This document shows, piece by piece, positions 48,345-56,811 of a DNA stretch of 64,000 nt (position 1 is the first letter of the stretch; the number at the start of each line of letters is the position of its first letter). The DNA comes from Tichowtungia sp964398915 (GTDB lineage Bacteria > Verrucomicrobiota > Kiritimatiellia > Kiritimatiellales > Tichowtungiaceae). The stretch lies in NCBI GenBank assembly GCA_964398915.1, contig CAYNOR010000002.1, positions 205,328-269,327 of the forward strand, in the 5' to 3' direction. Under the pieces are notes generated by a model that made no database searches, was not told the DNA's origin, and saw only the letters and a program-made list of their open reading frames with translations. The position numbers and the translations under genes were made by a program.

Positions 48345-49097
48345 TCAAATGTTAACGACTCCTTTGCAGTCGGGATAGCCGGTGCAACCCCAGAACTGTT
48401 TGCCTGCGGTTTTGCCGCTCTTCGCGGTGCGTAATGCGGTTGGTTTTCCGCATTTCGGGCAGGCCGGGATTTGAGCTGGCGAATTTGGCTGATTGGACGG
48501 CTCACGCTTGCGGCTGCGCTCCGCGAGCCGGGCGGTGGCGAGCTTCTCGCTGTAGCCGCCACCTTCGATAAACTGCTTTTCGAGCGCGGCAATCTGCTGG
48601 TCGAGCAGGTAATTGGCCTGGTTGATCAGACAGATCAGGGCGTTGGCACGCATGGCAGAGTCGGCGTGTTCCAGCCAGCGGGAATAGAGCGTCCAGCGTT
48701 TCTGATCTGTCAGATCGGTCAGATTGGACTGATCCGGCTGATTCTTTTTGAACTGCTGCGGAACCTGCCGCACGGCCAGCGCGTCGGCGCTGTCGGGGGC
48801 CCACTGTGCTAGGTGGCGGTGACGCAGAAAATCTTCGTAGTCGAGCAGGAGTTCTTCAAGGATGGCGCGGGCGATGTTCACCAGCCGGAGTTCAGTTTGT
48901 GAAGAGGTCGCGGCGGCGCGGCTACCTTCGGCGATATTCTGCCGTCCGGAGCGGGCGGCCTGCACCATTTGATCCGCCGTGCGGGAGCGCGGATCGATAA
49001 ACTTTTCGCAAAACCAGACGGTGGCATCATAGATCAGAGTCGAGGTTTGAAAACTGCATGTCTCCCGGTAGCCGCCGCTGGGTCGTATTTTCTCCAT
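48345..49097 (-). CDS. Four-helix-bundle suffix protein with C-terminal topoisomerase-type zinc ribbon
   Basis: A 250-residue protein. The N-terminal part (ATVWFCEKFIDPRSRTADQMVQAARSGRQNIAEGSRAAATS, then ELRLVNIARAILEELLLDYEDFLRHRHL) is the four-helix-bundle family known as intervening-sequence or 23S-associated proteins, in the longer 'suffix domain' form. The C-terminus ends in a zinc finger CPKCGKP...QFWGCTGYPDCKG as in topoisomerase I. Such a pairing suggests nucleic-acid binding. Function unknown. It is convergent with the toxin gene. Confidence 0.85.
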   Translation of the reverse strand: MEKIRPSGGYRETCSFQTSTLIYDATVWFCEKFIDPRSRTADQMVQAARSGRQNIAEGSRAAATSSQTELRLVNIARAILEELLLDYEDFLRHRHLAQWAPDSADALAVRQVPQQFKKNQPDQSNLTDLTDQKRWTLYSRWLEHADSAMRANALICLINQANYLLDQQIAALEKQFIEGGGYSEKLATARLAERSRKREPSNQPNSPAQIPACPKCGKPTALRTAKSGKTAGKQFWGCTGYPDCKGVVNI

Positions 49098-49306
49098 GGT
49101 ATTCCTTTATGCTGCAAATTTCTGTTCGCTTGAAATTCGTTTTAGCCGGTTGAAACGGACTTTGCAAGTATTTGGTAGAATATTTCGAGCGAGACGAGGT
49201 GAACATGAAGTTTTTGAAAAACGGGTCACCCATCGACCTAGGCCTTTAGGTAAAAGAGTCTCTGCTATTGTGGAGCAGTGAAACGGCAATTTTATCTTAA
49301 GGGAAA

Positions 49307-49324
49307 GTTTCCGATATCCGGAAA
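49307..49324. repeat. Near-palindrome centred on TTTCCGATATCCGGAAA
   Basis: This lies 40 bases upstream of the DUF362 gene start, in its probable promoter or leader. Arms TTCCG and CGGAA resemble the TTCCAA half-sites of the widespread near-palindrome. Possible regulator site. Confidence 0.3.
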
Positions 49325-49364
49325 ACGTGCTAGATTTCCACCCAATTCAAAGGAGGCCTTTCAT

Positions 49365-50270
49365 ATGAAAAACCTGTCCCGCCGTGAATTCGTAAAAGCC
49401 GGAGTCGTCGGTTCCGCAGCACTCGCCACCGGTTCATCGCCCCTGTTCGCCGAAGACAGTCCCAAAACGGATGTCTGGGTATTTAAAGGAAAGGACAATA
49501 AGGCGCTGATGGAAAAATGTATGGAAACGATCTTTGCCAACGGCGGATTCGGACCGGATGCAAAGAAAGTGGCTCTCAAAGTTAACGCCGCATGGGAACG
49601 TACGCCGGAACAGGCCGCCAATACCCATCCTGAACTGGTGGATGTTTTCCTCGAAAAAGCGCTCGCATCGGGCGTTAAGGTAGTCATGCCGGAAATGTCA
49701 TGTCACCGGGCGGATAAATCCTTTCCGGCCAGCGGTATCAAGGCGGTTGCCGATAAACATAAAGTGAAAATGATCGACCTGAAAACCGACAAGAGCTCTT
49801 TCGTTGACGTTGAAATTCCGGGCGGAAAAATTCTGAAGAAAGAACGGGTCGCCCGCGAGTTTCTGGAGTCGGATGCCGTCGTTAATATGCCGGTAGCCAA
49901 ACACCATAGCGGCGGAAAACTGACGATTTGCATGAAAAACTGGATGGGCGCAGCCGAGGGCCGCTCAACGTGGCATAAGCAAGGCCTGCATCAGTGCATC
50001 GCCGATTTCTCCACGTTTATGAAGCCAACGTGGGCGATTGTGGACGCTACACGCTGTATGACCAGCGGCGGACCGCAAGGCCCGTCCGAAAATATGATCT
50101 ACCCGCAACAGGTCATTCTTTCAAAAGATCAGGTCGCCGCCGACACCGTCGCCGCCCTGCTCTTTCACAGCGACCCGTGCGCGACGGTCAATTATCTGGC
50201 AATCGCCCGCGACATGGGCATCGGTGAAACCAACGTCCGCAAGATGAATATCCATAAAATCAGCGTCTGA
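49365..50270 (+). CDS. DUF362-domain protein with twin-arginine-type signal
   Basis: The start ATG 49365 follows AAAGGAGG by eight bases; the longer frame to 49278 is discounted. The 301-residue product begins with a Tat-type signal (SRREFVKAGVVGSAALATGSSPLFA). The body is DUF362: VALKVNAAWERTPEQAANTHPELVDVFLEKAL, KSFPASGI, VARE..ESDAVVNMPVAKHHSGGKLTICMKNWMGAAEGRSTWH, and ATRCMTSGGPQGPSE. The family often accompanies iron-sulfur proteins. The next gene, 9 nt on, encodes an iron-sulfur membrane protein, suggesting a shared periplasmic redox role. Confidence 0.88.
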   Translation: MKNLSRREFVKAGVVGSAALATGSSPLFAEDSPKTDVWVFKGKDNKALMEKCMETIFANGGFGPDAKKVALKVNAAWERTPEQAANTHPELVDVFLEKALASGVKVVMPEMSCHRADKSFPASGIKAVADKHKVKMIDLKTDKSSFVDVEIPGGKILKKERVAREFLESDAVVNMPVAKHHSGGKLTICMKNWMGAAEGRSTWHKQGLHQCIADFSTFMKPTWAIVDATRCMTSGGPQGPSENMIYPQQVILSKDQVAADTVAALLFHSDPCATVNYLAIARDMGIGETNVRKMNIHKISV

Positions 50271-50279
50271 GGTCGAATA

Positions 50280-51425
50280 TTGAAAGTCAAAGGTCTTAAA
50301 CCCATCGTGCGGCTGCTTCTACTGGCGGCCGCTCTGTTTTTCGCTATCGGCGGGCCGCTGCCGGTCTGGATGGCGCGGGTTGTTCCGGCGCTGAGTCCGT
50401 TAACGCTCCTCGCCGAATCAATTGCCCAGCGCGCATGGTACACCGGAATCTTCTGGACTCTTCCCCCGCTGGTTGTGCTGGCACTCGCACTGTGGAAAGG
50501 CCGCTTCTTCTGCCAATGGCTATGCCCGCTCGGAACACTCTACAGCCTGCCGCAGAAAATCAGCCTCAAAAAGAAAATCCTGCCCGTGCGCCTGAATGCG
50601 CTGATTTTCTGGATCATCGCGTCATCCGCGATCTGCGGACTGTCTGCCCTGCTGTTTCTCGATCCGCTCTCTACCTTCAGCCGGATCGGTGCGTGGTCGG
50701 CGTGGATTCCCGGACTGCTGATTCCGGTTTTTCTACTGCTCAGTTTTTTCCAGCCGCAGGTCTGGTGTACACATCTCTGTCCGCTGGGCTACTGCTTTGA
50801 CCTCACCAACGTGAAAAATGCGAAGCAGGTCTTTAACCGCGACCGAAGGCAGTTTCTCGCCGGAATCGGCATAGGTATTCCCGCCGCGCTGATTCTTCCA
50901 CGGATCGGGAAAAAAGAGAGTAACCCCTCCGTTCTGCCGCCCGGCGCGACAGAGCAGTTCGCCGAAACCTGCACGCGCTGCTACGCCTGCGTCCGCGCCT
51001 GCCCTGCAAAAATTATCCGCGTCAAGTCCGGTGGCGGATTAAGCGAGCTGTTCATGCCTGAACTCTGCTTTGATCAAGGGGCCTGTGAGGAGTCCTGTAA
51101 TCAGTGCTCACAGGTCTGCCCGACCGGTGCGATCCGCACGCTGACACATAAGCAGAAACACAGCACACAGATTGGCATTGCCAAAATCGAAAAAGGAAAA
51201 TGTCTGGCGTGGACCGATAATGAGTACTGCATGGTCTGCGACGAGTACTGTCCGTACCGGGCCATTGAGATCAAACAGCGAGGCAATGTCTCCTGTCCGG
51301 TCATTAATGAAGATCTCTGCCGCGGATGCGGAGCCTGTGAGAGCGCCTGCCCGGCCACCCGAGCCGGCAAGGCCGTTTTTGTTCACCCCGTAGCACCCCA
51401 ACGAACCGTCACAGGAAAATTATGA
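50280..51425 (+). CDS. NapH-NapG-like polyferredoxin fusion
   Basis: A 381-residue protein starting at TTG, seven bases after GAGGT. Residues 1-165 form a membrane domain with about four spans and two CxxxCPLG motifs (FCQWLCPLG, WCTHLCPLG) as in NapH-type quinol dehydrogenases. An internal twin-arginine-like segment follows (RDRRQFLAGIGIGIPAALIL), as at the N-terminus of NapG. The rest has four cysteine clusters for 4Fe-4S centres (CTRCYACVRACP, CEESCNQCSQVCP, CMVCDEYCP, CRGCGACESACP). It likely carries electrons from quinol to a periplasmic acceptor. The partner enzyme is not evident; DUF362 is upstream. Confidence 0.85.
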   Translation: MKVKGLKPIVRLLLLAAALFFAIGGPLPVWMARVVPALSPLTLLAESIAQRAWYTGIFWTLPPLVVLALALWKGRFFCQWLCPLGTLYSLPQKISLKKKILPVRLNALIFWIIASSAICGLSALLFLDPLSTFSRIGAWSAWIPGLLIPVFLLLSFFQPQVWCTHLCPLGYCFDLTNVKNAKQVFNRDRRQFLAGIGIGIPAALILPRIGKKESNPSVLPPGATEQFAETCTRCYACVRACPAKIIRVKSGGGLSELFMPELCFDQGACEESCNQCSQVCPTGAIRTLTHKQKHSTQIGIAKIEKGKCLAWTDNEYCMVCDEYCPYRAIEIKQRGNVSCPVINEDLCRGCGACESACPATRAGKAVFVHPVAPQRTVTGKL

Positions 51426-52510
51426 AAATACTAGCTCTTCTCCTTTGCACTGCTCTCGCCGCCTATAGCGCGGATCTGTCCGTTGAATTACAGAATCCCC
51501 CGTCAACCGGAACAGTTGAAATTCTGCTTTTCGATTCGCCGGATACGTTCGGTGATCTGCGTGCACCTGTTAAATCCGTCCGGATTCCCGCCACGGGACA
51601 GAGCGTTTACCGAATCACCGGAGTTCCGCCGGGTGACTATGCACTGATGGTACACCATGACGAAAACAGCAACGGCGGTCTGGATAAAAATTTTATCGGC
51701 ATTCCCCGCGAACCGGTCGGTTTCGCCAACGGGTACAGTCCGAAAGGTCCGCCCGCCTATTCCCGCGCCCGGCTGACGGTTGACGAAGGAACAGCGACGA
51801 TTCCGGTCGAACTCAGCCGTCCGCTCGGCGAACGCGGACGGCTCGGGGCGGGACTGGGCGCCATCGTCCGCAGCAGTCCTTACCGTGATGCTGACGGCGG
51901 AACATTTATGCCGATTCCCGCCATCACCTATACCGGCAGCCGGTTGCAGATTTTCGGTCCGCGCGCGCAATTCGGTCTGATCGAAGCCGGACCGCTGCAA
52001 TTCGCGGCGGTCGCGCAGTACCGTTCCGCCGCCTATAAGGAAGATGATAGCGACATGCTGGAAGGCATGGGTAACCGCGACGCCACCCTGATGGCCGGCG
52101 GTGAACTAAAAGCCGATCTGCCCGCCGGAATGGAGCTTTCCCTGAATGTTCTGCATGACACGCTTGATCAGATCGGCGGAAGCGAAGCATCGCTTTTTCT
52201 GGATCGCTCCTTTCAGCTCGGCGTTGTCCGCCTGACCCCGCGAACCGGAGTGAATTGGACCGCCGCGCGGCTGGCGAATCACGACTACGGCGTGCCGGAC
52301 TCGAAAGTTGCTCCCGAGCGTCCGGCCTATGATACCGGTGACACGTTCAGTGCCGAAACCGGAATCAGCGCACTCGCCGAGCTGACCGAAAACTGGTGGA
52401 TTGCCGCCAGCCTGGGCGTTGAGTTGTTCAGCGATGCGGTCAAAGACAGCCCGCTGGTCGAAGACAGTTTCTTATTCAAAGGCTTTCTGGCCGTACAGTA
52501 CGTTTTTTGA
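51422..52510 (+). CDS. DUF2141 - MipA/OmpV-like outer-membrane fusion protein
   Basis: A 362-residue exported protein (signal MKILALLLCTALAAYSA) whose start overlaps the upstream stop as ATGA. Residues about 18-130 match DUF2141 (VEILLFDSPDTF, VPPGDYALMVHHDENSNGGLDKNFIGIPREPVGFANGY). From about residue 138 the sequence follows MipA/OmpV (GRLGAGLGAIVRSSPYRDADGG, IPAITYTGSRLQIFGPRAQF, DSDMLEGMGNRDATLMAGG) and ends in a VQYVF strand expected of an outer-membrane barrel. I do not recall this combination as common. A role in the envelope is inferred. Confidence 0.8.
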   Translation: MKILALLLCTALAAYSADLSVELQNPPSTGTVEILLFDSPDTFGDLRAPVKSVRIPATGQSVYRITGVPPGDYALMVHHDENSNGGLDKNFIGIPREPVGFANGYSPKGPPAYSRARLTVDEGTATIPVELSRPLGERGRLGAGLGAIVRSSPYRDADGGTFMPIPAITYTGSRLQIFGPRAQFGLIEAGPLQFAAVAQYRSAAYKEDDSDMLEGMGNRDATLMAGGELKADLPAGMELSLNVLHDTLDQIGGSEASLFLDRSFQLGVVRLTPRTGVNWTAARLANHDYGVPDSKVAPERPAYDTGDTFSAETGISALAELTENWWIAASLGVELFSDAVKDSPLVEDSFLFKGFLAVQYVF

Positions 52511-52540
52511 TGTCAATCAAGGCCGGAGACGGCTAGAAAT

Positions 52541-53923
52541 ATGCACATGAGAAAAGAAAAAGACTCCCTCGGCGAACTGAATGTACCGGACGACGCAATT
52601 TACGGCGTACACACCTGCCGGTCGATTGAAAATTTCCACATGGCGGGCGAAAAGCTTCCGCTGGAACTGATCCTCGCCATCGTTCAGCTCAAACAGGCCT
52701 GCGCGGCCGCCAACGCCCAGCTGGGTCTGCTTCCGCACAAAAAGGCCGTCGCCATCGCCTGTGCCTGCGGCGACGTGCTGGGCGGAAAATACAACGACCA
52801 GTTCCCGATCGACGTTTTTCAGGCCGGTTCCGGTACGTCGAGCAACATGAACGTCAACGAAGTGCTGGCTAACCTCGCCGCTGAAACGCTCGGCGGAAAG
52901 CGCGGCGACCGCAAGACGGTTCACCCGAATGATGACGTCAACATGGGCGAATCGACCAATAATGTTTTTCCGTCGGCAATTCGCGTCGCGGCGGTTCAGC
53001 TTTGCGGCGGACTTTTCCAAACCTTGGACACCCTGATCCAAGCCTTGGAAAGCAAAGCGGACGAATTTTCCAATGTCTGGAAAACCGGACGGACGCATTT
53101 GCAGGATGCCGTACCGATGACACTGGGACAGGAATTCGCGGCGTGGGCTCACGCGCTACGCAAAGCCGAAAAACGGGTTGCCTGCGCCTGTTTCGATCTG
53201 CACGAACTGGGAGTCGGCGGCAACGCCATCGGCACCGGCGTGAACACGCCTGCCGCGTTCCGCAGTGAAATTATTAAGGCGCTGAATCAGGCGACCGGTC
53301 AGGAATACCGTGCCGCGACAAACGGCATTGAGATTACGCAGTTTCTTTCCGACATGGGCGCCTTCTCCGGTGCGCTGAAAATGCTGGCGCTGGACATCAA
53401 TAAGATTGTCAACGACCTGCGCCTGCTGGCTTCCGGCCCGAATACCGGTCTCGGCGAAATCCTACTGCCGCCGGTTGAGCCGGGTTCATCCATTATGCCG
53501 GGCAAGATCAATCCGAGCATCTGCGAAGCCGCCAATATGGCCTGTCTGCAAGTGGTCGGAAACGACGCAGCGGTTTCGATGGGTTGTGCGGCCGGTCAGT
53601 TGGAGCTGAATACGCACATGCCGCTGGTCGGCACCAATATTGTGAAGTCGCTGCGGATTTTGACGAAGGTCTGCGATGCGCTGGATAAAAAGTGCGTGCG
53701 CGGAATCACGGCTTACGAAACGGTCTGCCGAAAATATTTTGAGAACAGCGCGGGACTGCCGACGATTCTGAATCCAGTGCTGGGCTACGATAAGGTCGCC
53801 GAACTGGTCAAAGAGAGCATCAAAACCAGCAAGACGCTGGCCGAACTCGTCCGCGAGAAAAAGCTGATGCCGGAAAAGAAGTTCGCCGCCCTGCTCGCCC
53901 AGTCGAACGGTCCCTCAAAATGA
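52541..53923 (+). CDS. Class II fumarase/aspartase-family lyase, fumarase-like
   Basis: A 460-residue lyase. The family signature GSSIMPGKINPSICEAANM and the HPNDDVNMGESTNNVFPSAIR and TGRTHLQDAVPMTLGQEF segments are clear. PGKINP..CEA and GCAAGQLELNTHMPLVG favour fumarate hydratase (FumC), while FQAGSGTSSNMNVNEVLAN is nearer aspartate ammonia-lyase, so the substrate is not certain. Three TTCCAA-type near-palindromes lie within 68 bases of this gene (53015-53082). It starts 30 nt after the DUF2141-MipA stop and overlaps the amidohydrolase start by 4 nt. Confidence 0.85.
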   Translation: MHMRKEKDSLGELNVPDDAIYGVHTCRSIENFHMAGEKLPLELILAIVQLKQACAAANAQLGLLPHKKAVAIACACGDVLGGKYNDQFPIDVFQAGSGTSSNMNVNEVLANLAAETLGGKRGDRKTVHPNDDVNMGESTNNVFPSAIRVAAVQLCGGLFQTLDTLIQALESKADEFSNVWKTGRTHLQDAVPMTLGQEFAAWAHALRKAEKRVACACFDLHELGVGGNAIGTGVNTPAAFRSEIIKALNQATGQEYRAATNGIEITQFLSDMGAFSGALKMLALDINKIVNDLRLLASGPNTGLGEILLPPVEPGSSIMPGKINPSICEAANMACLQVVGNDAAVSMGCAAGQLELNTHMPLVGTNIVKSLRILTKVCDALDKKCVRGITAYETVCRKYFENSAGLPTILNPVLGYDKVAELVKESIKTSKTLAELVREKKLMPEKKFAALLAQSNGPSK

Positions 53924-55188
53924 GTATTCTGATTAAAAACGTTCAGCATGAAGAACAGGCCGTCGATGTATTGATCGACGGAAACGTAATTTCGAAAATC
54001 ATTCCGTCCCGCCTGACACCCGACACTTGGCACCCGACACCTGAAATCGTCCTAGACGGGCGGAACAAGGCGATTCTGCCGACGTTTCATAATGCCCACA
54101 CCCATGCGGCGATGGCGTATATGCGCAGTTATGCCGATGATCTGGAACTTTTCGCCTGGCTGAACGACCACGTCTGGCCGCTCGAAAGTAAAGTTACCGA
54201 AGCGGATGTCTATGACGGTGCGCGGCTGGCCTGTCTGGAAATGATCAAGTCCGGCACGACGTTCTTCAATGATATGTACTGGTTCTGGCACGGCACCGCC
54301 CGCGCCGTTGACGAAATGGGCCTGCGCGCCGCGCTGTCGGCGGTTTTCATTGATTTCGAAGATCCGGTGAAAGCCAAAGCGCAGATGGAGCAGAACGAAC
54401 AGCTTTTTACCGAACGGACGCGCTACAGCGACCGGGTTATCTTTCAGCTCGGCCCTCACGCCATCTACACCGTCTCCGAAAAGTCGCTCCGCTGGTGCAA
54501 AGAGTTTGCCGATGAACATGGTCTGCTGATTCATATTCACCTTTCCGAAACACAAAAAGAAGTCGCCGACTGCATCGCAAAGCACGGATTGCGGCCGGCG
54601 GAATATCTGGACTCTATCGGCTTTCTCGGCCCGAACGTGGCCGCCGCCCATTGCATCTGGCTCGAAAAATCGGAAATGGATCTTTTAGCCGAACGCGGAG
54701 TGAAAGCACTGCACTGCCCGAGTTCCAACATGAAACTAGCCTCCGGCAAGTTCCGGTTTACCGACGCCGTTAACGCGGGTATGCAAGTCGCGATCGGAAC
54801 CGACGGATCGGCCTCAAACAACTGTCTCGACATGGGCTCGGAAATCAAGATGGCTGCTCTGCTCGAAAAACATTTCACCGGCAACACCACGGTGCTGAAT
54901 GCGCAAACGGCGTGGCATGCCGGAACGCGCGCCTGCGCCGGGTTCTACGGACTCAACAGCGGTATCATCGCCGAAGGCGCGCTGGCTGACTGCATGTTGG
55001 TAGACCTCAATAACGAGCGGCTGGTTCCGGGCCACCATCTGATCGCCGATATGGTGTACAGCGCCGACAGTTCCTGCATTGACACCGTCATCTGCAACGG
55101 AAAAATCCTGATGCAAAACCGGCACATTCCCAGCGAAGAGGAAATTATCGCCAAAGGGCGCGAATTTAAACTGAAGTTCCGCCGTTAA
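53920..55188 (+). CDS. mtaD: Amidohydrolase, S-adenosylhomocysteine/methylthioadenosine deaminase-like
   Basis: A 422-residue metal-dependent hydrolase: ILPTFHNAHTHAAMAYMRSYADDLEL (HxH), QLGPHAIYTVSE, HIHLSETQKE, AAHCIWLEKSEMDLLAERG, HCPSSNMKLASG and GTDGSASNNCLDM. These match the MtaD family that deaminates S-adenosylhomocysteine, methylthioadenosine or guanine-like substrates. The ATG overlaps the fumarase-like stop (ATGA). A short stretch at about 54014-54042 (CACCCGACACTTGGCACCC within it) is low in complexity and reads LTPDTWHPTPEI, looking like spacer-type words inside a coding region. Its 3' end overlaps miaB by 4 nt. Confidence 0.85.
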   Translation: MSILIKNVQHEEQAVDVLIDGNVISKIIPSRLTPDTWHPTPEIVLDGRNKAILPTFHNAHTHAAMAYMRSYADDLELFAWLNDHVWPLESKVTEADVYDGARLACLEMIKSGTTFFNDMYWFWHGTARAVDEMGLRAALSAVFIDFEDPVKAKAQMEQNEQLFTERTRYSDRVIFQLGPHAIYTVSEKSLRWCKEFADEHGLLIHIHLSETQKEVADCIAKHGLRPAEYLDSIGFLGPNVAAAHCIWLEKSEMDLLAERGVKALHCPSSNMKLASGKFRFTDAVNAGMQVAIGTDGSASNNCLDMGSEIKMAALLEKHFTGNTTVLNAQTAWHAGTRACAGFYGLNSGIIAEGALADCMLVDLNNERLVPGHHLIADMVYSADSSCIDTVICNGKILMQNRHIPSEEEIIAKGREFKLKFRR

Positions 55189-56492
55189 ACCGCGCGGCCG
55201 ATGAGGGAAAACGGGCCGGTCCAGTCGAGTTTGACGTTTACCAGATGACCAAGGCAGTCGCCTTCGTGCTCAAAAAAGACCAGCTTGTTTTGAAGCGTGC
55301 GTCCGCGCCAGCGGCCTTTGCTTGTCTGGAACTCTTCCGCCAGCACTTCGACAACGGTTCCAAGCATTGGAGAATTGTTTCCGCCCATCACTTGCGCCAC
55401 CACCTCGTCAAACCGGTTTGCACGACTTTCTTTTTCCGCTTCAGAAACGTCGTCGGGCATTTTTGATGAAACCGTGCGCGGGCGCGGCGAATATTTGGCG
55501 ATATGCGCCAGATCAAGTTTCAGCTCATCGTAAAGCTTCATCGTGTCCATGAAATCGGCTTCGGTTTCGGTCGGATAACCGACGATGACGTCGGTATTGA
55601 TCGAAGCGTCGGGAATGATTTTCCGAATATTGGAAACGACCTGCCGGTATTCGGCGTTTGTATAACCGCGCCGCATGGATTCGAGAATCCGGTCGCTTCC
55701 GGCCTGAAACGGCAGTTCAAAGTACGGACAGACTTTTTCGGTTTCCGCCACGGTGCGGATCAGCTCTTCGTCAATGTACGACGGATGACTGGTCAAAAAC
55801 CGGACGCGCAAAATGCCGTCGATTTTCGCCGCCTCTTTGAGAAGCCACGCCAGATTCTGTCCATCGCCGAGATCGAAGCCGTAGCGGTCGACAATTTGTC
55901 CAAGCAGCGTCACTTCCTTGATTCCTTGCGCGACCAACTGGCGGATTTCCGACAGGATTTCTTCCGGCTTACGGCTGCGGTCGGGACCACGGCGGTAAGG
56001 AATAATGCAATAGGAACAGGCATGCGAACAGCCCAGCGTGACAGGCACAAAAGCGGTAATCGCCTTCTCGCGGTTAATGGCCGGAAGCCGGTAGTCGGAC
56101 AGTTCAATCTGCGTGCGGTCGAGATGATTGTATTCGTCGCGACTCAACACGTAATCAATCAGCGCATCCGTCTGCGACGGAGCCATAAACACATCAACGA
56201 ACGGAAAACGCAGCATCAGGTCTTCCGCCTCGCGCTTGCCGACCATACAGCCCATCAGCGCAACAATCATCCGGCGCTTGTTTTTCTTGGTATCGCCCAG
56301 GGACAGCAGTTTCGAAACGGCCTTATCCTCCGGCTGCTGGCGCACTACACACGTGTTGAGCACGGCAATATCGGCATGTTCGGCGCGCGGGGTTTCTTGA
56401 AATCCAAGCGCTTCAAGTTGCGAAGCGAGATGGCGCGAATCGGCCTCATTCATTTGGCAGCCGATTGTCCAGATATGATAGGTTCCGGTCAT
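55185..56492 (-). CDS. miaB: tRNA-2-methylthio-N6-dimethylallyladenosine synthase
   Basis: A 435-residue radical-SAM methylthiotransferase. The N-terminal UPF0004 domain has the three cysteines (IGCQMNEAD, LNTCVVRQQ, ALMGCMVGK) for the auxiliary cluster. The radical-SAM motif is CSHACSYCIIPYRRG, and the FELPFQAGSDRILESMRRGYT and NTDVIVGYPTETEADF motifs follow, with a C-terminal TRAM domain (GTVVEVLAEE...GRTLQNKLVFFE). It modifies A37 of tRNAs reading U-starting codons. Convergent with mtaD. Confidence 0.95.
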   Translation of the reverse strand: MTGTYHIWTIGCQMNEADSRHLASQLEALGFQETPRAEHADIAVLNTCVVRQQPEDKAVSKLLSLGDTKKNKRRMIVALMGCMVGKREAEDLMLRFPFVDVFMAPSQTDALIDYVLSRDEYNHLDRTQIELSDYRLPAINREKAITAFVPVTLGCSHACSYCIIPYRRGPDRSRKPEEILSEIRQLVAQGIKEVTLLGQIVDRYGFDLGDGQNLAWLLKEAAKIDGILRVRFLTSHPSYIDEELIRTVAETEKVCPYFELPFQAGSDRILESMRRGYTNAEYRQVVSNIRKIIPDASINTDVIVGYPTETEADFMDTMKLYDELKLDLAHIAKYSPRPRTVSSKMPDDVSEAEKESRANRFDEVVAQVMGGNNSPMLGTVVEVLAEEFQTSKGRWRGRTLQNKLVFFEHEGDCLGHLVNVKLDWTGPFSLIGRAV

Positions 56493-56574
56493 TAAAATTC
56501 CTTCTGCGAAGCGACGCTTTTACCACAGATATTCCACTGCTGTTGAATCAAAAGAGCTATCATAAGCTTTTTTG

Positions 56575-56603
56575 TTGCGTTGCCCCACAGAGCAACGTAC
56601 ATT
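56575..56603 (+). promoter_or_regulatory. Candidate promoter of tRNA-Lys
   Basis: TTGCGT (56575-56580) and TACATT (56598-56603) are 17 bases apart, and the tRNA begins 18 bases after the second. Elements are weak matches, so this is tentative. Confidence 0.3.
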
Positions 56604-56621
56604 TTGCGCCTTCTTTTCAAT

Positions 56622-56697
<76 letters not shown>

Positions 56698-56811
56698 CCC
56701 TAGGCGGCGCTGGTTCTTCCCCAAAGACGGATGCAAGGACGGGGGGGGTTAAACACACAACACTATCACACGCAACCGGTAATTGTTCCAACGTTTGAGC
56801 CTTGTTGACTT

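Noticed and set aside
48160..48345. CRISPR-like array in the spacer after the toxin gene
   Set aside because: The hairpins differ from each other and are not regularly repeated; no cas gene is present. No CRISPR array was seen anywhere in the window.
55503..56495. Plus-strand frame of 330 codons antisense to miaB
   Set aside because: Shadow of miaB, whose catalytic motifs are intact on the other strand.
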